Of a stretch of 64,000 nt of DNA, positions 12,471 through 23,765 are shown one piece after another. This stretch comes from Vesta saturnalis. Taxonomy: Eukaryota > Arthropoda > Insecta > Coleoptera > Lampyridae. Numbering within the stretch: the first letter of the stretch is position 1; every line of letters starts with the position of its first letter. A program made the position numbers and the translations under genes. Below the pieces are notes generated by a model. The model saw nothing but the letters and a program-made list of their open reading frames with translations. It was not told the origin of the DNA and ran no database searches. Where the stretch lies: positions 301,001 to 365,000 of the forward strand of contig JARFJB010001819.1 of NCBI GenBank assembly GCA_036346205.1, in the 5' to 3' direction.

Positions 12471-12689
12471 ATTAGCGGCCATCCATCTTTACCATTTGGT
12501 GGCCATCTTTCCCAAAAGATAGCGAGAGATGGCCAACGTGTACAACGACACCTACTGAATACTTTAAACTGTTTTAGAGGTTAGGATTCGTTAATGAACA
12601 TTGTGCTCACCTAATCTGTAGAAATCAATAAATTTTCACACATATATTCACAGTATGCGACTATTATACAATTTTATAACGTGTAATGG

Positions 12690-14237
12690 CAATAACAAGC
12701 ACTAACTGGGGGTAACGATACTATCGTTACTAGTGCATTTTTCATTTTCTTGGAAAAAAAATTATGCAACCTGTAAAACACACACGGGTACTAACGAATT
12801 CCTAATCACGTTCATTACACTCTAAGTTTTCAATACTTCTAATTATGGCACAAAGCCAGAATTGCAGAAAGGGTTTCGTTTCCTTAAACAATAACAAAAG
12901 GAGGTAAGATGCGCGCAAAGTATTACTTTAAAATGAATTAAAAGACAGTGCAGTGTAGTAAATCAGTCTGGATAAGAAGTGTCGTTTTTCTGCGAAAATA
13001 GACCGCCTTGAAGTGTGAACATGAACTATCAAAGAATAGTCAATGCGTATCAGTCTCATCGGTAGTGCTTTTAACTGGGATAGGAAAGCAACACAGATAT
13101 AAGGGGTATAGTTGTCTTCTCCTGCTGTAAACAACAAGTACACTAACCAAGCACTAATTGCGTGTATCGATCTCGTTGTTAGTGCTTTCAATTACGGTAG
13201 AAAGCAGTCACTGTACAAGAGAACGCTATATATAAAGCACTAACCCAACATTAACTACGTTTATTTGATTCGACGTCAGTTTTTTAATCAGTATAAGAAA
13301 GCAGGCATAATTTTCTTGAAATCAATCGGTTGTGCTAGTGTAAGTTATGAAGTAGGATCTAATCATGCGAATTGGTCCCGAGGCTAGTTTGTTCACTTAC
13401 AGAAGGACATTACCAGTAACAGGTGTGATTTCTCTAGAAAATATCAACTATACTGTTGCAATCTTTAACAAAGCACTAACAGTGTACAATGTACTCGTCA
13501 TTTGTACATTTAATCAGAGCATGAATCAACACAGTACCGAATGGTACCCTTTTATTGAAAAGAGGCGTAAGAGATGCATACTAAACATACATTAACAAAC
13601 ACTGTTAAATCCCTAACTCTGTGTGTTGGTCCCGACGTTAATACTTCAATTAGAGTAGTAAGCTAGCACGGTATAATGGGGGTTCTTTCTTTTGAGAAAG
13701 AGCGGTTAACCGTGAAGTATTTGTAGGCACTTACATACCACTACTCGCATACTCTGGGTTTAAAGCTAGTGTTTTCAGTTAAGGAAGGAAGAGATACAAG
13801 AGATACAGTTTTTAGAAAACACTAATCGTGCTGAATAATGCTATATAGTAGGTTATAACGAGCACCAGCAACGTACATTGGTAGACAGTCCTCATAGCCC
13901 AAAGGAGGAAAATCTGCCATGTAGACGTAAGGATCCAGAACAGTATAAAAGGGTATACTGTTCTTGGAAAGGGCGGTCGTGTAAGTGTAAACTACAATCA
14001 CAGTAACAGGCACTAACAAGGCGCTAACTGTCTATCGGATCCGTCGTTAGTGCTTTCAATTACTTTAGGAAATAATAAGTTTTTTTAAGAGTTCTTAAGC
14101 TGATACAAGGTATCACTCAATCGCAGGCACTAATAAAGCATTAACCCCGAACATTGGAAACGAAGTTAGTGTTTTCAGTTAGTCTAGGAATCCCGAATTT
14201 TCATTTTGTTAGAAAAAATCGGTTATACTCTTGCAAA

Positions 14238-14321
<84 letters not shown>

Positions 14322-14585
14322 GCAGGCATGGTGGGTGACTAATGAAGCTTAGTAGTGTATATCTGTCCCTTTATTAATACTTTTCATCCGGTGCTAACAA
14401 ATCATTAATCGCGTACATGGCGCCACACATTAGTTTTAATCCAAACAAGAAACTAACACAGCGCGAAGGGATATCGTTTGCTAGGAAAATTAATTCTGCT
14501 GATGAAAGCGACATTTACTTCTACGCACTAACAGATGATTGAACACGTACAAAGGAGGTTTATTGTTTGCAGTTTTCGAGTAAAT
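12690..14585. repeat. degenerate tandem array of ~100-160-bp units with an inverted GCACTAAC/GTTAGTGC pair
   Basis: A phrase close to AGGCACTAACAAAGCACTAAC recurs at about 12695, 12789, 13137, 13236, 13473, 13590, 13727, 14009, 14126, 14389 and 14522. In the better units it is followed about 25-30 bp later by CGTTAGTGCTTTCAATTA, the inverse of the first phrase, then GGTAGGAAAGCA and an ATCGGTTATACT-like segment. Spacing between starts is mostly 94-160 bp. Units are highly diverged, some recognisable only by position. No coding frame spans it. I recognise no named satellite. It reads as an old tandem repeat whose monomers can each form a stem. Confidence 0.7.
14242..14319. repeat. (AT)n microsatellite, about 38 units
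   Basis: Pure AT dinucleotide run within the degenerate tandem array, directly after one unit's ATCGGTTATACT segment. It creates a spurious poly-Tyr-Ile frame, which is not a gene. Confidence 0.98.
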
Positions 14586-14734
14586 GTTAGTAAGCTACTT
14601 TCGGGAGTATTGTGCCGAAGCTCAGCAAAATACATAAATCCAAAGTTTTTGGCGAATCTACTTTCCATAGACTGAATGATTGTAATGTTTGCAACACATT
14701 ATAACCAACATAGTGTTGGTAGCGAAGGAAGAAA

Positions 14735-15789
14735 GAGAAATATTCAGAAAGGGAGGGGAGAAGAAAAAGGAAGAGTAGAAATGGGAAGAAGGAAGTTGAG
14801 CAGGTGAAGTAAGTCACATACCTGGGATATACAATGAGACAGGCAACAAAGTTGGGAGCACAGAAAAGGGAATAAATGAATTAGGCAAGTGTGAGTGTGG
14901 GAAAGGTTGTTTGGAGTGGACCTAGGGAAAAGAAAGCTGCTATTTGAAAAATTAATACAAAGTGTGGTGCTATATGGGGCAGAAGTGTGGGGGTGGATGG
15001 AGAAAAAAGAGGTAGAAGGACTGCAAGAAAAATATTGGAAATGGGTACTGGGGTTGGAGAAGGAAACTCCGGGGTATATTATAAGGGAGGAAGTGCACGT
15101 AGAAAAAATAAGGGTGGAGGCCGGAAGAAGGGCAATGAAATATGAGGAAGAAAGGTGAGAAAGAAAGGAATGTAAAATATTATAGGCATGCTGGAAAGAG
15201 ACAAAGGAAGGGAAAGAGAGATACGGACAAGAGGTGAGGGAGGAATATTATAAAAGGAACGGGCATGCCACTGAGGAAGTAGAGAGGCTAAGGGTAGAGG
15301 GAGTAAGAGTAAGAGAAGACATAATAAGAAGAGACAGGGGTGTCCAAACGCAAAAAAGATAGGTAAAAATAAGAGACGTAAAATAACATGAAAATTACAA
15401 AAAGATTAAAGGAAATGGGATACCAGAAAGGAAAATGGAAGAATGGAAAGAAAAAAATGATATCGAGGTTCAGATGCGGTAATGAAAAGTGGGGAAATAA
15501 GTATTGGAGAAAAAGAGGAAGAAAGAAGATATAGATTATGTGGGGAAGCAATGGAGAATATAAGGCATACGCCAAAAGAGTGTAGGGAGTTAAGGCAGGA
15601 GGATAGGAGTGTAGAAGAAATACTTGAGAAAAGGAAGTGGAGCGGAATGGATGGAGGAAACGCGGAAAAGGAGAAAACAGCTAAGGGGAGAGGAATCAAT
15701 GACAGGACATGTAAATAGTAGTAAATAGGTAAAAATAAATAATTTGCAAAATTGTGAAGATTAGCAAATAAAGATAAACTTATATATAT
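14735..15789 (+). mobile_element. 5'-truncated LINE with C-terminal zinc-knuckle-like domain
   Basis: Purine-rich plus-strand fragment. Translations give VSHIPGIYNE-like remains of the usual YLGY block, then an 87-residue frame (14895-15158) with LLFEKLIQSVVLYGAEVWGW and YWKWVLGLEKETPGYI. This domain follows the reverse transcriptase in a group of LINEs common in insects. After frameshifts comes YRLCGEAMENIRHTPKEC (15482-15718 frame), a C..C...H....C knuckle-like motif. A short 3' region ends in AT repeats. It is flanked by a 39-bp imperfect direct repeat (14660-14698 and 15790-15828, 4 mismatches), probably the target-site duplication. The RT itself is absent. The clade is not resolved. Confidence 0.75.
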
Positions 15790-15828
15790 ACTTTCCATAG
15801 ATTGAATAGTTGTAATGTTTGCAAAACA

Positions 15829-16449
15829 AGGCCCAGTTATACTAAAAAATTTTGAGTAGCACGTGGGCTATTCAAATGAACTCGTACTTGAGCGGCGACT
15901 TTTTGAGACCTCTTGCTGTTGCATTCACTTCTTTTTTGTCTCTATAGTGAATAAAGGTAGCAAAACAACATATAACCCGTTTTCCAGCTTACCAAATTCG
16001 CCGAATATTTCGGTTAGCGCTACTTCCTTAGCCCACCAACCTGTTTCACATATTAATTGGAGCTTTATTTTTCTTTGAATCGTTATAATAAATAGCATTC
16101 CACACATCCATTCGCTGGGGAGATTCTTTAAAAAGCACTGCAAGTTTGGTTAAAATAAGGAATACGGACGCTCGTTTCACTTTGCATTAATTACATCACT
16201 CAACACTAAGTTTAAAATATGATAAATTGTGTATATGTGCGACAAAATCGCGGAATATACATGTACACTCATACTTGCAAAATTATTTCGATGCTAACGC
16301 AAGCAGCACTACCGCTAGTCAGCGCCGAGAGTACGCTTTGTTTATAAGTGGTAGTATTGAATTTGCTTTTTGATACTTTTTAACAAGTTCATCATCGAAT
16401 TCCAGACAAAATACACTGAATAACCGACACATGTAATATAAATATGAAT
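15829..16449. other. unassigned stretch
   Basis: No family motif in either strand. Short frames only. Confidence 0.4.
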
Positions 16450-16975
16450 ATTAAATATAATTTTATAGCAGACCGACCGACCGGGGTACCGGGAAATTCC
16501 CCAGTGTGTCGGCGACCCCATCCGCCCCTGATCAGACGGTCACTTTTTCACAACGCAACTGTATTTCTTGCAGCTCTTTTGGTCGTTCGAATCCTAAAAA
16601 TCGATTGCTACGCCTATTTACATGACCCGCCAAGTGAAAATGACATTCGCCACTGTACGAGATGTTACTGATGAATCTGGGATTATCATAGTGCAAAGCA
16701 TGTATTCTAGAACAGTATTCAAGTCTTGCAGCGTAATCACCCATCCTCAATTGCTGGGTCGTCTGAATAACGTATGAACGGGCATTAAGTTGTTTCAATA
16801 TCTTCTGAATAGTCCTCCTGTTCATACTCCATTTTGCAGCATGTCTCCGTTGACTACGACGTGGTGAGCCCATAATTTGATTGATTACACGTTCGGTGGT
16901 ATTTTTTGTACAGCTTCACCTTTTCCTTGGTGAAGCATACTTCCAATTCTTCTAAACTTGATTAGAATGTTTAGT
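16450..16975 (-). pseudogene. Tc1/mariner-like transposase remnant, N-terminal half
   Basis: The minus-strand frame from 16873 to 16535 (113 residues) reads SPRRSQRRHAAKWSMNRRT, then IQKILKQLNARSY: the paired helix-turn-helix region of Tc1/mariner-type proteins with serial Arg. It then reaches YSGECHFHLAGHVNRRSNRF and a CEKVTV end. The usual sequence at the catalytic site is SDE; here it is SGE, so the first catalytic Asp is lost. Sequence corresponding to the rest of the core is absent. Upstream pieces (FRRIGSML) extend to about 16975. Spacing class cannot be determined. Confidence 0.6.
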
Positions 16976-17340
16976 ATAATAACATTGCTTGGAGCATGTT
17001 TATGGAAATACTCCGAAATTACTCGCGGTCGAATGCTTAAACCATTTTGTCTACCTAAACCGTATAAGAGAAAATAGTGCTCAACAAAAGACTTTTTCTT
17101 CAGTAACTAACATTACTTACGAATTTGCAAACATATTAGTACATCTGATCAAAACCAAACGTGAATGTTTATGTCAAATAACTGTGTAAATTGCTAGAGG
17201 TTTGTAAAACGTGGGTTCAGTTGCTACATTTTCGTTTTTGAATATTTACCAAATTCATGCTGTTGGAACAAAAAGCGATGTCTTTAACTCTCGCCTTTCT
17301 ACAAAAGAATACCTGCATCATAAAATGAGACTCAAATCAA
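16976..17340. other. unassigned stretch
   Basis: Contains one 66-codon frame (16989-17189, +) with no recognised motif. No repeat structure seen. Confidence 0.4.
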
Positions 17341-19205
17341 TATAATGCTAATAAATTATTGTGTAACAGGAAATAAGGTAATGGAATGTATTTATGCATG
17401 ATTAATTAAATACTGGCGATTAATTAAGTTATTTTTGTACAAATAAATGATACGCACTTATTTTCAAGGCATCCATTCCAAAAAATTAGTTCGTCAAAGT
17501 TATACCGGGTGTCTAGAATCTACCCACGGTCTATGGCTATCTTTGTTATTATAAGAGATAGAGAGTCGGTTAAATTAGCAAAGTTCTAAATAAATTTAAC
17601 TTACAACGAAGAGTCAGAGCAAAAATATAAACAGATAACACAATCATAGAAGTGCTTCGAAATGTCCTCCATTATTTTGAACACGCATTTGACATCGTTT
17701 AATAAACTTTGGGTTCTAATTTGATGTATAGCAACACGAATTTTATTTTTAAATCGTCAGATTACCAGGTTTTACTCGGTACACTTTGTCTTTATTAAGT
17801 CCAGGGTAAGAAATCACGGCGGCAAGCTATTGGACCTCGATTTCCTATCCAATTATTAAAACGTTCCTGTAAATAGTACAAATAATCCATTTGTGCTGGT
17901 GTCGTTGAAAATAATTTAAATTTTGAATTACGTTCAACGGAAGGTCGTCAAAATTTCTTCAAATTCGTTTAAATAGATATCTTTCGAATTTAAATTGTAT
18001 TCAAAAGCCAAGGATTTTGGTACCAATAATCCACCAAACGTTTACTGAAAATATTGATCTCTCCTCTCAACAGTAATAAGGATTTTCTTGGGACCATTGG
18101 ATATGATTTTTCTATTGAAGATGCCGTAATATTAATGCTAATAAATTATTGCTTCATCAGGTAATAAGAATGAAAGTTTTGAGCATTGATTATTAAATAC
18201 TCGACTTAATTAAGTTATTCTTGGTCAACATACATGATACGCACTTATTTTCACATCCATTACTGAAAATGAGTTAATTGAATGCTTTAAATAGTATTTT
18301 GTTTCTAGAATCTACCCACGATCATGGCTATCTTTGTTATTATAAGAGATAAGTCGATTAAATTAGCAAATGTTCGCATATAATTCACGATACAGAAAAT
18401 GTCAACATTGTTAGGTTTAAGATATCTGAAAATAAACTAAAACACGTTCAAATGTTTCAATGTATATTCAAAATCGTAAAGTTATTAAGAGATTTTGGTA
18501 GCTATGTTTACGCAAGTAAAATCACACAAATTTTTTTATTATTTCGACTATCCAAACAATTTTTAAATAGCAAATATGGTTATGGACTCATTCGATCGGT
18601 TGTCTTCTGATTTCAATATATAGCTTTGTATAATATTAATTAACTCACAATTTTCAAAAGGTAATTATAATATTTATTAAACAAATTAAAGTTTGAACAT
18701 TTAAATAACAAAATAAGCTCATATTCATTACTAATTTGTGGAACAAAGAATAAGTACTACATTATCATAAATATAATATTCTAAATAATTTAAGTCAGAT
18801 CAAAATAAACAGATATACAACTAGAATTCAAATGCTCCATTATTTTGATACACATTTGACAGTCAATTCAATGCAGACTTTGCGTTTCTAATTTGGTCTA
18901 AGCAACACGAAATTTATTTGTTTAGAATGGTCTAGATTACCAGGTTCTATAATTACACTTTGTTTTTGCACAAGAAAATTCAGTGAGGTTAAGTCTGAAA
19001 TCGCGCATATTGGACCTCGATTTCATACAATTAGTTAAAACGTTTCCTGTAAATCAGTTACACAAAGTAAACCATAGAATGAGTCCTTAACCACCTATAG
19101 TTGCCTTTGAAAATAATGTCAAATGTTTGAATTACGTTCAACGGAAGGTCGTCAAAATTTCTTCAAATTCGTTTCTAAAAAATTAGATATCTTTAAATTT
19201 TCCCA
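17341..19205. repeat. local tandem duplication (unit about 790 bp, second copy expanded)
   Basis: The stretch starting at 17341 (AATGCTAATAAATTATTG) recurs from about 18134 in the same order: a TGATACGCACTTATTTTCA block (17449 and 18235), CTAGAATCTACCCACG with GGCTATCTTTGTTATTATAA (17512 and 18306), a transposase fragment with TTGGACCTCGATTTC (17840 and 19011), and ATTACGTTCAACGGAAGGTC (17929 and 19131). The second copy holds about 400 bp extra (roughly 18377-18790). The duplicated part includes sequence outside the element's terminal repeat, so simple transposition does not explain it. Confidence 0.7.
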
Positions 19206-19464
19206 TTTTGCGTAAAAATAGCTATCAAAAGTCTCTCTTATAACTTTTTCGTATTTTGAATATTAAAAAAGATATAGCCGATTACAAATTTGGACTAATT
19301 GTTAGTTATTTTCAGATATCTTACAAAGTTGGCAAGAATGTTGAATTTTTTATCGGTATTTGAATTATTATGTAAGTCTGCCAAACTTTGCTAATTTAAC
19401 CGACTCTGTACCTCTTATAATAACAAAGATAGCCACAGAACGTAGGTAGATTCTAAGCACCCTG
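17505..19464 (-). mobile_element. DD41D-type Tc1/mariner element #1, decayed
   Basis: Flanked by TA (17503-17504 and 19465-19466). The two ends are inverted copies for about 83 bp: CCGGGTGTCTAGAATCTACC on the left and, inverted, CAGGGTGCTTAGAATCTACC on the right, continuing through TTAAATTAGCAAAGTT. A third copy of the left end lies inside at about 18297-18515 because of the local duplication, and there the inverted match with the right end extends to about 220 bp. Minus-strand remnants of the transposase C-terminus occur twice (about 17640-17960 and 18815-19050): VYRVKPGNL and RCQMRVQNNGGHFE, matching the end of DD41D-type proteins (compare 48567-49280). Both are full of stops. Confidence 0.65.
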
Positions 19465-19466
19465 TA

Positions 19467-20586
19467 CCTATATTATCGATTACTCAAATTTTTTTTGTTA
19501 GTACAAGTTAATATTTAATACAAAAATAAGGTTTTCATTTATAAGCAACCATTAGGAGAAAATCCGTCTAATTCAAAGTTTTTATAGGAAAGAATATCAA
19601 AAATCGAGAATTTAATTTTTTTGTTTTGAAAATTAAAATTTACCTGACCTAACACGACTTAAAACCAAAATTCGATTAGTGACTTTAATAACAACTCCGA
19701 ATTTTAGTTTTTTTTTTTTACTTTTGTGAAAAATGCACTCATTACAGGACTGAACACATTCCCAATTTTAATTGTGAGTTGTTACAGTTAAGTTTAATTT
19801 CTTGATTAAACACAAACGTTAACAAAATCTTTGTAATACTCTTAGATGTACCTAATCCTCTAAACTGTTGAAGAATAAATTAGATTTTAAAAAACTAGTT
19901 GCTTTTAATTGACAGTTTATAAAATGCACAATAAACATACATAGAAACTGTTATGATGCGGAATTGCATACAAATGACTCATAAGTATTCTAATGAACTT
20001 GATTCGACCTAATACTTGTACATAGCTAATTTCTTAATTGCCTGTAATCAGTAAACACGTTGTATAAGAAAGATTAAGGAAAAATGTTAATTATTTGAAT
20101 AGAATAATTTTCCTTTCTAAAATTTTCTAATAATAATTATAAAGTAATTTTCCCTAGAAAGTTTTGAATTTATATAATGAAATATTTACGTTAAGGAATG
20201 CCCAGATTAATCCCTTCTTGTCAAAGCTGTAGTCGAGCACGGTCGGTTAAATTCGATTCCACGTGTTTTGGCCCTAGGCAACCCCCATAGATACTTTATC
20301 ATTATATACTACTATGACTGGAGGTGGTGAACCGTTGTTGATTGACTTATTTCATATGAAACGTTACTAACGTGCAAACATTTTTTCGTTTACGCGTTTT
20401 CGAGTGTTTGATCTAAGTGCGCTTTGGATATTTTTTTTTCATTGCGGATATGATGACAACATTGTAAGTAATTGAATTGTAGAATTATAATTTCCGCGAA
20501 TCTCTTAATTACTTTTTTTAATTTATTTTATTTTAAATTACGGGAATGTTTTTGGATTTTCTAACAAATATTTCTTATTGTTTCAG
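19467..20586. other. TfAP-2: non-coding stretch upstream of the first AP-2 exon in the window
   Basis: No open frame. The last part (about 20210-20463) is less AT-rich. It contains ATGATGACAACATT followed by GTAAGT at 20464, a perfect donor 123 bp before the acceptor of the exon at 20587. If spliced, the ATG would be out of frame and hit a TGA in the next exon, so it could only be a leader exon. A frame from 20371 to 20463 is open in phase with the exon but has no ATG. The region could hold an alternative promoter or 5' UTR exon. Confidence 0.35.
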
Positions 20587-20898
20587 GAACGTTTGACCAC
20601 TGGTGGCCACGGCTCATTAACTTTAAGTGGTAATTCACCAGGATACGGAGCTGGTGGCTCCGGGGCTCCACATCGTGGCTCCGGAGGCCTCCATCACAGT
20701 TCAGCAATGCAACATCAGTTACCTCAACCCGACTTTCAACCTCCATATTTTCCACCACCATTCCATCATCCACCGAGTCCACCTCCCCAACAACATTTAG
20801 AATATCTCACAGATCCTTATGGTGGCCTTTCTGGTTTACATCATTATAATCAACTTGGTCTTAGGCCTAGGGATGGTGATCCTAATCACGCACACGTG
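20587..20898 (+). CDS. TfAP-2: Transcription factor AP-2, activation-domain exon
   Basis: This 104-codon exon, phase 0 at both ends, is bounded by TTGTTTCAG at 20578-20586 and GTAAGT from 20899. It encodes ERLTTGGHGSL, a Gly-rich linker, then DFQPPYFPPPFHHPPSPPP and LEYLTDPYGGLSGLHHY. The DFQPPYFPPP block is the hallmark of the AP-2 N-terminal Pro/Gln-rich activation domain, and the DPY motif downstream is also conserved in the family. In vertebrate AP-2 this block ends PPPY, giving a PPxY WW-domain ligand; here the last residue is Phe, so the strict PPxY is missing. AP-2 proteins are nuclear dimeric activators of epidermal, neural and limb genes. The start codon is not in this exon unless the internal Met at 20707 is used, so upstream exons are expected. 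Confidence 0.93.
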
Positions 20899-21936
20899 GT
20901 AAGTTTTAATTTTTTTTGTTAAAAGTAATTATTTATTAAATTTATATAAATAATTTAAGTTGAACTTTATATTACATAATTGAAAAGTAAATATTTCGTG
21001 CTTCAAATTTTGCGAATTGTAAAATCTGAGTTTTCTGAGCCTTAATTAATTGCTAAATTGTAAAAATTACACTATTTGAGTATACGGTATTTATAGTAAG
21101 CTACGCCTATCATCATATGACGATTTAAATAACACGCCTCCGTGTTCTCATTGGAGATTTTTTCATTGTAATAACAAAGGGAATTTGAAAACTAAAAATT
21201 TCAGAAATTAAATTTACAATCATATGCCGCTCAGTGACCAACAAAAGATAGTGATGTTTATTTTAACGCTCCATCACACAGATTTTGCTAAATAATTAGG
21301 AATGTATTACACTATTAACGCGTTAATACGTGAGTAGTTATGTATCCCGTACTCGGTCGAGTATCTGGATTACCGTACTATAAAAAAATTTCTCGAGCGC
21401 CACTTAACAAAAGTAAAAGAATTCTAATTCTCCATTTCTTCATTTTAAAATTTATGCTGTAAAGAAATATTTCGATGGTAGATACTTTTAATCAAATTTG
21501 ATTATATAAAATATTTCATATTAACTGTTATGTACTTCTAAAATTTAATATAGTTACCTAAATATTTTATGTCCATCACTTTACTTCTGAGTATAAATTG
21601 TTTAATTATTGGTCCCCCTCCTTCATAGTTGATACTAATTTCCAAAAATTCACAAAAATTTGTAAAGTATGTTTAATAAGTAAATAACATAATGTAATGC
21701 ACGTTACATTAACACGTAATAAATTAAGGTTTTTGTGTTTCCCTCCAGCATTACCATCTTTGCACCGTCGAAACTTTGACACCTTTTTAAGATATTTTTT
21801 TTATTAAGATCATTTTGTGAAATAAACGAGAATATAACAAATCTGGCCCGCGGAAACGATTGATGATTTCCAAATTGCTCTACAAATAATAGTTTTTGAA
21901 AAAATAAATAAAATATTTGGCGTGAAACAATACACA

Positions 21937-22423
21937 ACCTTCCAACCTACAAAGTGGAAATTAAAAGAAATGAAATAATTGTAATCATAATTTTTTTAAG
22001 ATAATTATGCAACCTCTTATAATACGTTCATAACAAAAATAGGCAACATTGTAAAAATAAAAACAATAATCTATGTCAAACAGGCGTTTACAACTTCATG
22101 TGAGATGGAGGTTAATAGACATATAGATGCTAACTTAAAAAAAATCCCAAAGCCGCCCTCTTCTATAAAATACCAATAATACAATTTAAGCATTTTCAAT
22201 CCTATTTATATGCTTTATATTAAAAAACTTTATTAAAGAAAAGTTATGTAAAATGAAATATCAAATTGCTCCTAATCCTAATACCCCCCCGTCACCGCCG
22301 CTGAATGAAAACAGGCTTAAATACGAAATCTGTTGTCGTTCTGGAGTTACCGTGGATAGTAACATACATGTTAGTAAAAAAAAAGTCGATTGCAAAACCT
22401 TCTATAACTACATATGTACAGGG
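21937..22423 (+). repeat. MITE-like element family M, copy B (internally deleted)
   Basis: Begins ACCTTCCAACCTACAAAGTG and matches copy A through GGAAATTAAAAGAAATG, TAATTATGCAACCTCTT, AATAATCTATGTCAAACAG and GTTAATAGACATATAGATG. It then jumps to a shortened right half ending CTTCTATAACTACATATGTA. The last bases of the right terminal repeat are missing and replaced by another repeat starting CAGGGTGAG. Confidence 0.7.
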
Positions 22424-22613
22424 TGAGTCAACGATAGAGTAAAATATACTAGTACTTTAAGAGTAAACTTTGCTAATAGAATGTATTTATCATATTATAT
22501 AACTACTAAATGTGCGTATTTTAAAATTATTGTTGACTACACAAAGAGTTACAAAAAGCAGGGCAAAACAAACTTGCATTTTTTTAATGAACCACTCTGT
22601 ATATCACTAGATC
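22424..22613. repeat. short non-coding repeat with CAGGGTGA / CCACTCTGTA ends
   Basis: Starts CAGGGTGAGTCAACGATAGA directly after the MITE and ends AACCACTCTGTATA, an imperfect inverse of the start. About 190 bp, no coding capacity. Probably a non-autonomous or solo-end derivative of a Tc1/mariner-type element. Confidence 0.45.
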
Positions 22614-22828
22614 TAGACAATTATAAAACTTTATTTATGTAAGTTTCACCCATGTAAATTCTACGGTTTTTGAAATAATTGGAAATTTATCCAAAAAAAC
22701 GCATTTATAGGTATAACTTTATTATTATGTACCATCTTGTCTTTTATTAGGAAAACCTTGATATTTGCACCAAGGAAAAAATACCAAGCTTAAGCCTATG
22801 TTCTGAAGAAGGGATATTAAAGGTAACT

Positions 22829-22912
22829 TGCTACAGGGTGTTCAAAGTATATGTTCAAACTTACGAAATTTCAATTCAAAATACTACTTTTCCCAAATAG
22901 AGCACCCTGCGT
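22829..22912. repeat. CAGGGTGTT...AGCACCCTG hairpin unit
   Basis: An 84-bp unit opening TACAGGGTGTTCAAAGT and closing AAATAGAGCACCCTG. The termini are inverted. Very similar units occur at 31026, 31303, 54232 and 55930. In the last two places it lies within the terminal repeats of a DD41D element, so the unit is tied to that group. Confidence 0.6.
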
Positions 22913-23156
22913 TAACTATTATTTTGATTTTTCTATATTACTCAATATTTCAATGTTTTTTTAATGTGATTATTCGCAGTAGCCATGAAATTTGAAAACA
23001 AGAGAGACAAAAAGTTGCATTAAATACTAAACACTAACATACATATAAATTAACTCTCAGTAGAAAATATATTACGTTATATCATAAGAACTTGATAAAA
23101 AATAAAGGAACATTCTCAAATCATTGAATAATTCAACAGTTACTAATGAGTTCTTT

Positions 23157-23765
23157 TTAAAATACGTTCGAAAAGGTGTCCATCTGCGGTATTATCGTTC
23201 CATAAGCGCCTAGTATCATACCTTCTTTTATAGTGAGAGATGTGACATATACAGGTCCTTTACTATATCTCCGTAAGAAGAAATCTAATGAGGTACGAAC
23301 GCAAGACCTTGGGGGCCACTGGACGAAACCTCCACACACAATCGATTTTTGAGGATGATTATCATCTAAAAATTCACGTACCTCGCGGTGGTAGTGTGAA
23401 AGGACACCGTCATGTTGTGGCCACATAATTTGACGTTCGTCATTACTAAGCATATGAAGGATGTTGGATAAATTGAAAGTAGATACGACCAGTCAGGGGA
23501 ATATTAAAACAATACGGTTCCAATAATTCTATTGTGGAGAATGCCACACCAAACATTTATGGACCAGTGGTTTTGGTTTTGCATTTGTTGGATCCAAAAT
23601 CGATTGTCTAATGCGTAATAGTGCATATTATGACGATTTACAGCACCATTGCTTCTAAACGTATCCTCGTCGGAAAACAATATAAGATAAATACGTTGGA
23701 TTAATCTCAAGCTGAGCACCAATCCACTGGAAAAAGTTTCGAAGTCGTCATTCCTGGTGTAATTT
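23157..23765 (-). pseudogene. DD41D-type Tc1/mariner transposase #2, 5'-truncated
   Basis: Two minus-strand frames (23722-23504 and 23453-23157) give FSDEDTFRSNGAVNRHNMHYY (first catalytic Asp), INVWCGILHNRIIGT, then WPQHDGVLSHYHREVREFL (second Asp) and TSLDFFLRRY (third Asp). The spacing between the second and third Asp is 41 residues, the DD41D class. The usual RSPDLT before the last Asp is degraded to RSCVRTS. A frameshift separates the two frames. The N-terminal DNA-binding region is missing: the fragment stops where a pogo-like pseudogene begins. It ends with a stop at 23157 but without the usual FEHLL tail. Confidence 0.75.

Noticed and set aside
14154..14342. Frame with a long Tyr-Ile repeat
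   Set aside because: Translation of an (AT)n microsatellite.
15406..15798. 130-codon minus-strand open frame rich in Ser, Leu and Phe
   Set aside because: It is the reverse of the purine-rich LINE coding strand; composition alone keeps it open and it has no family motif.
20450..20463. ATGATG as the AP-2 start codon
   Set aside because: Splicing from GTAAGT at 20464 to 20587 puts it out of frame and reaches TGA after a few codons.
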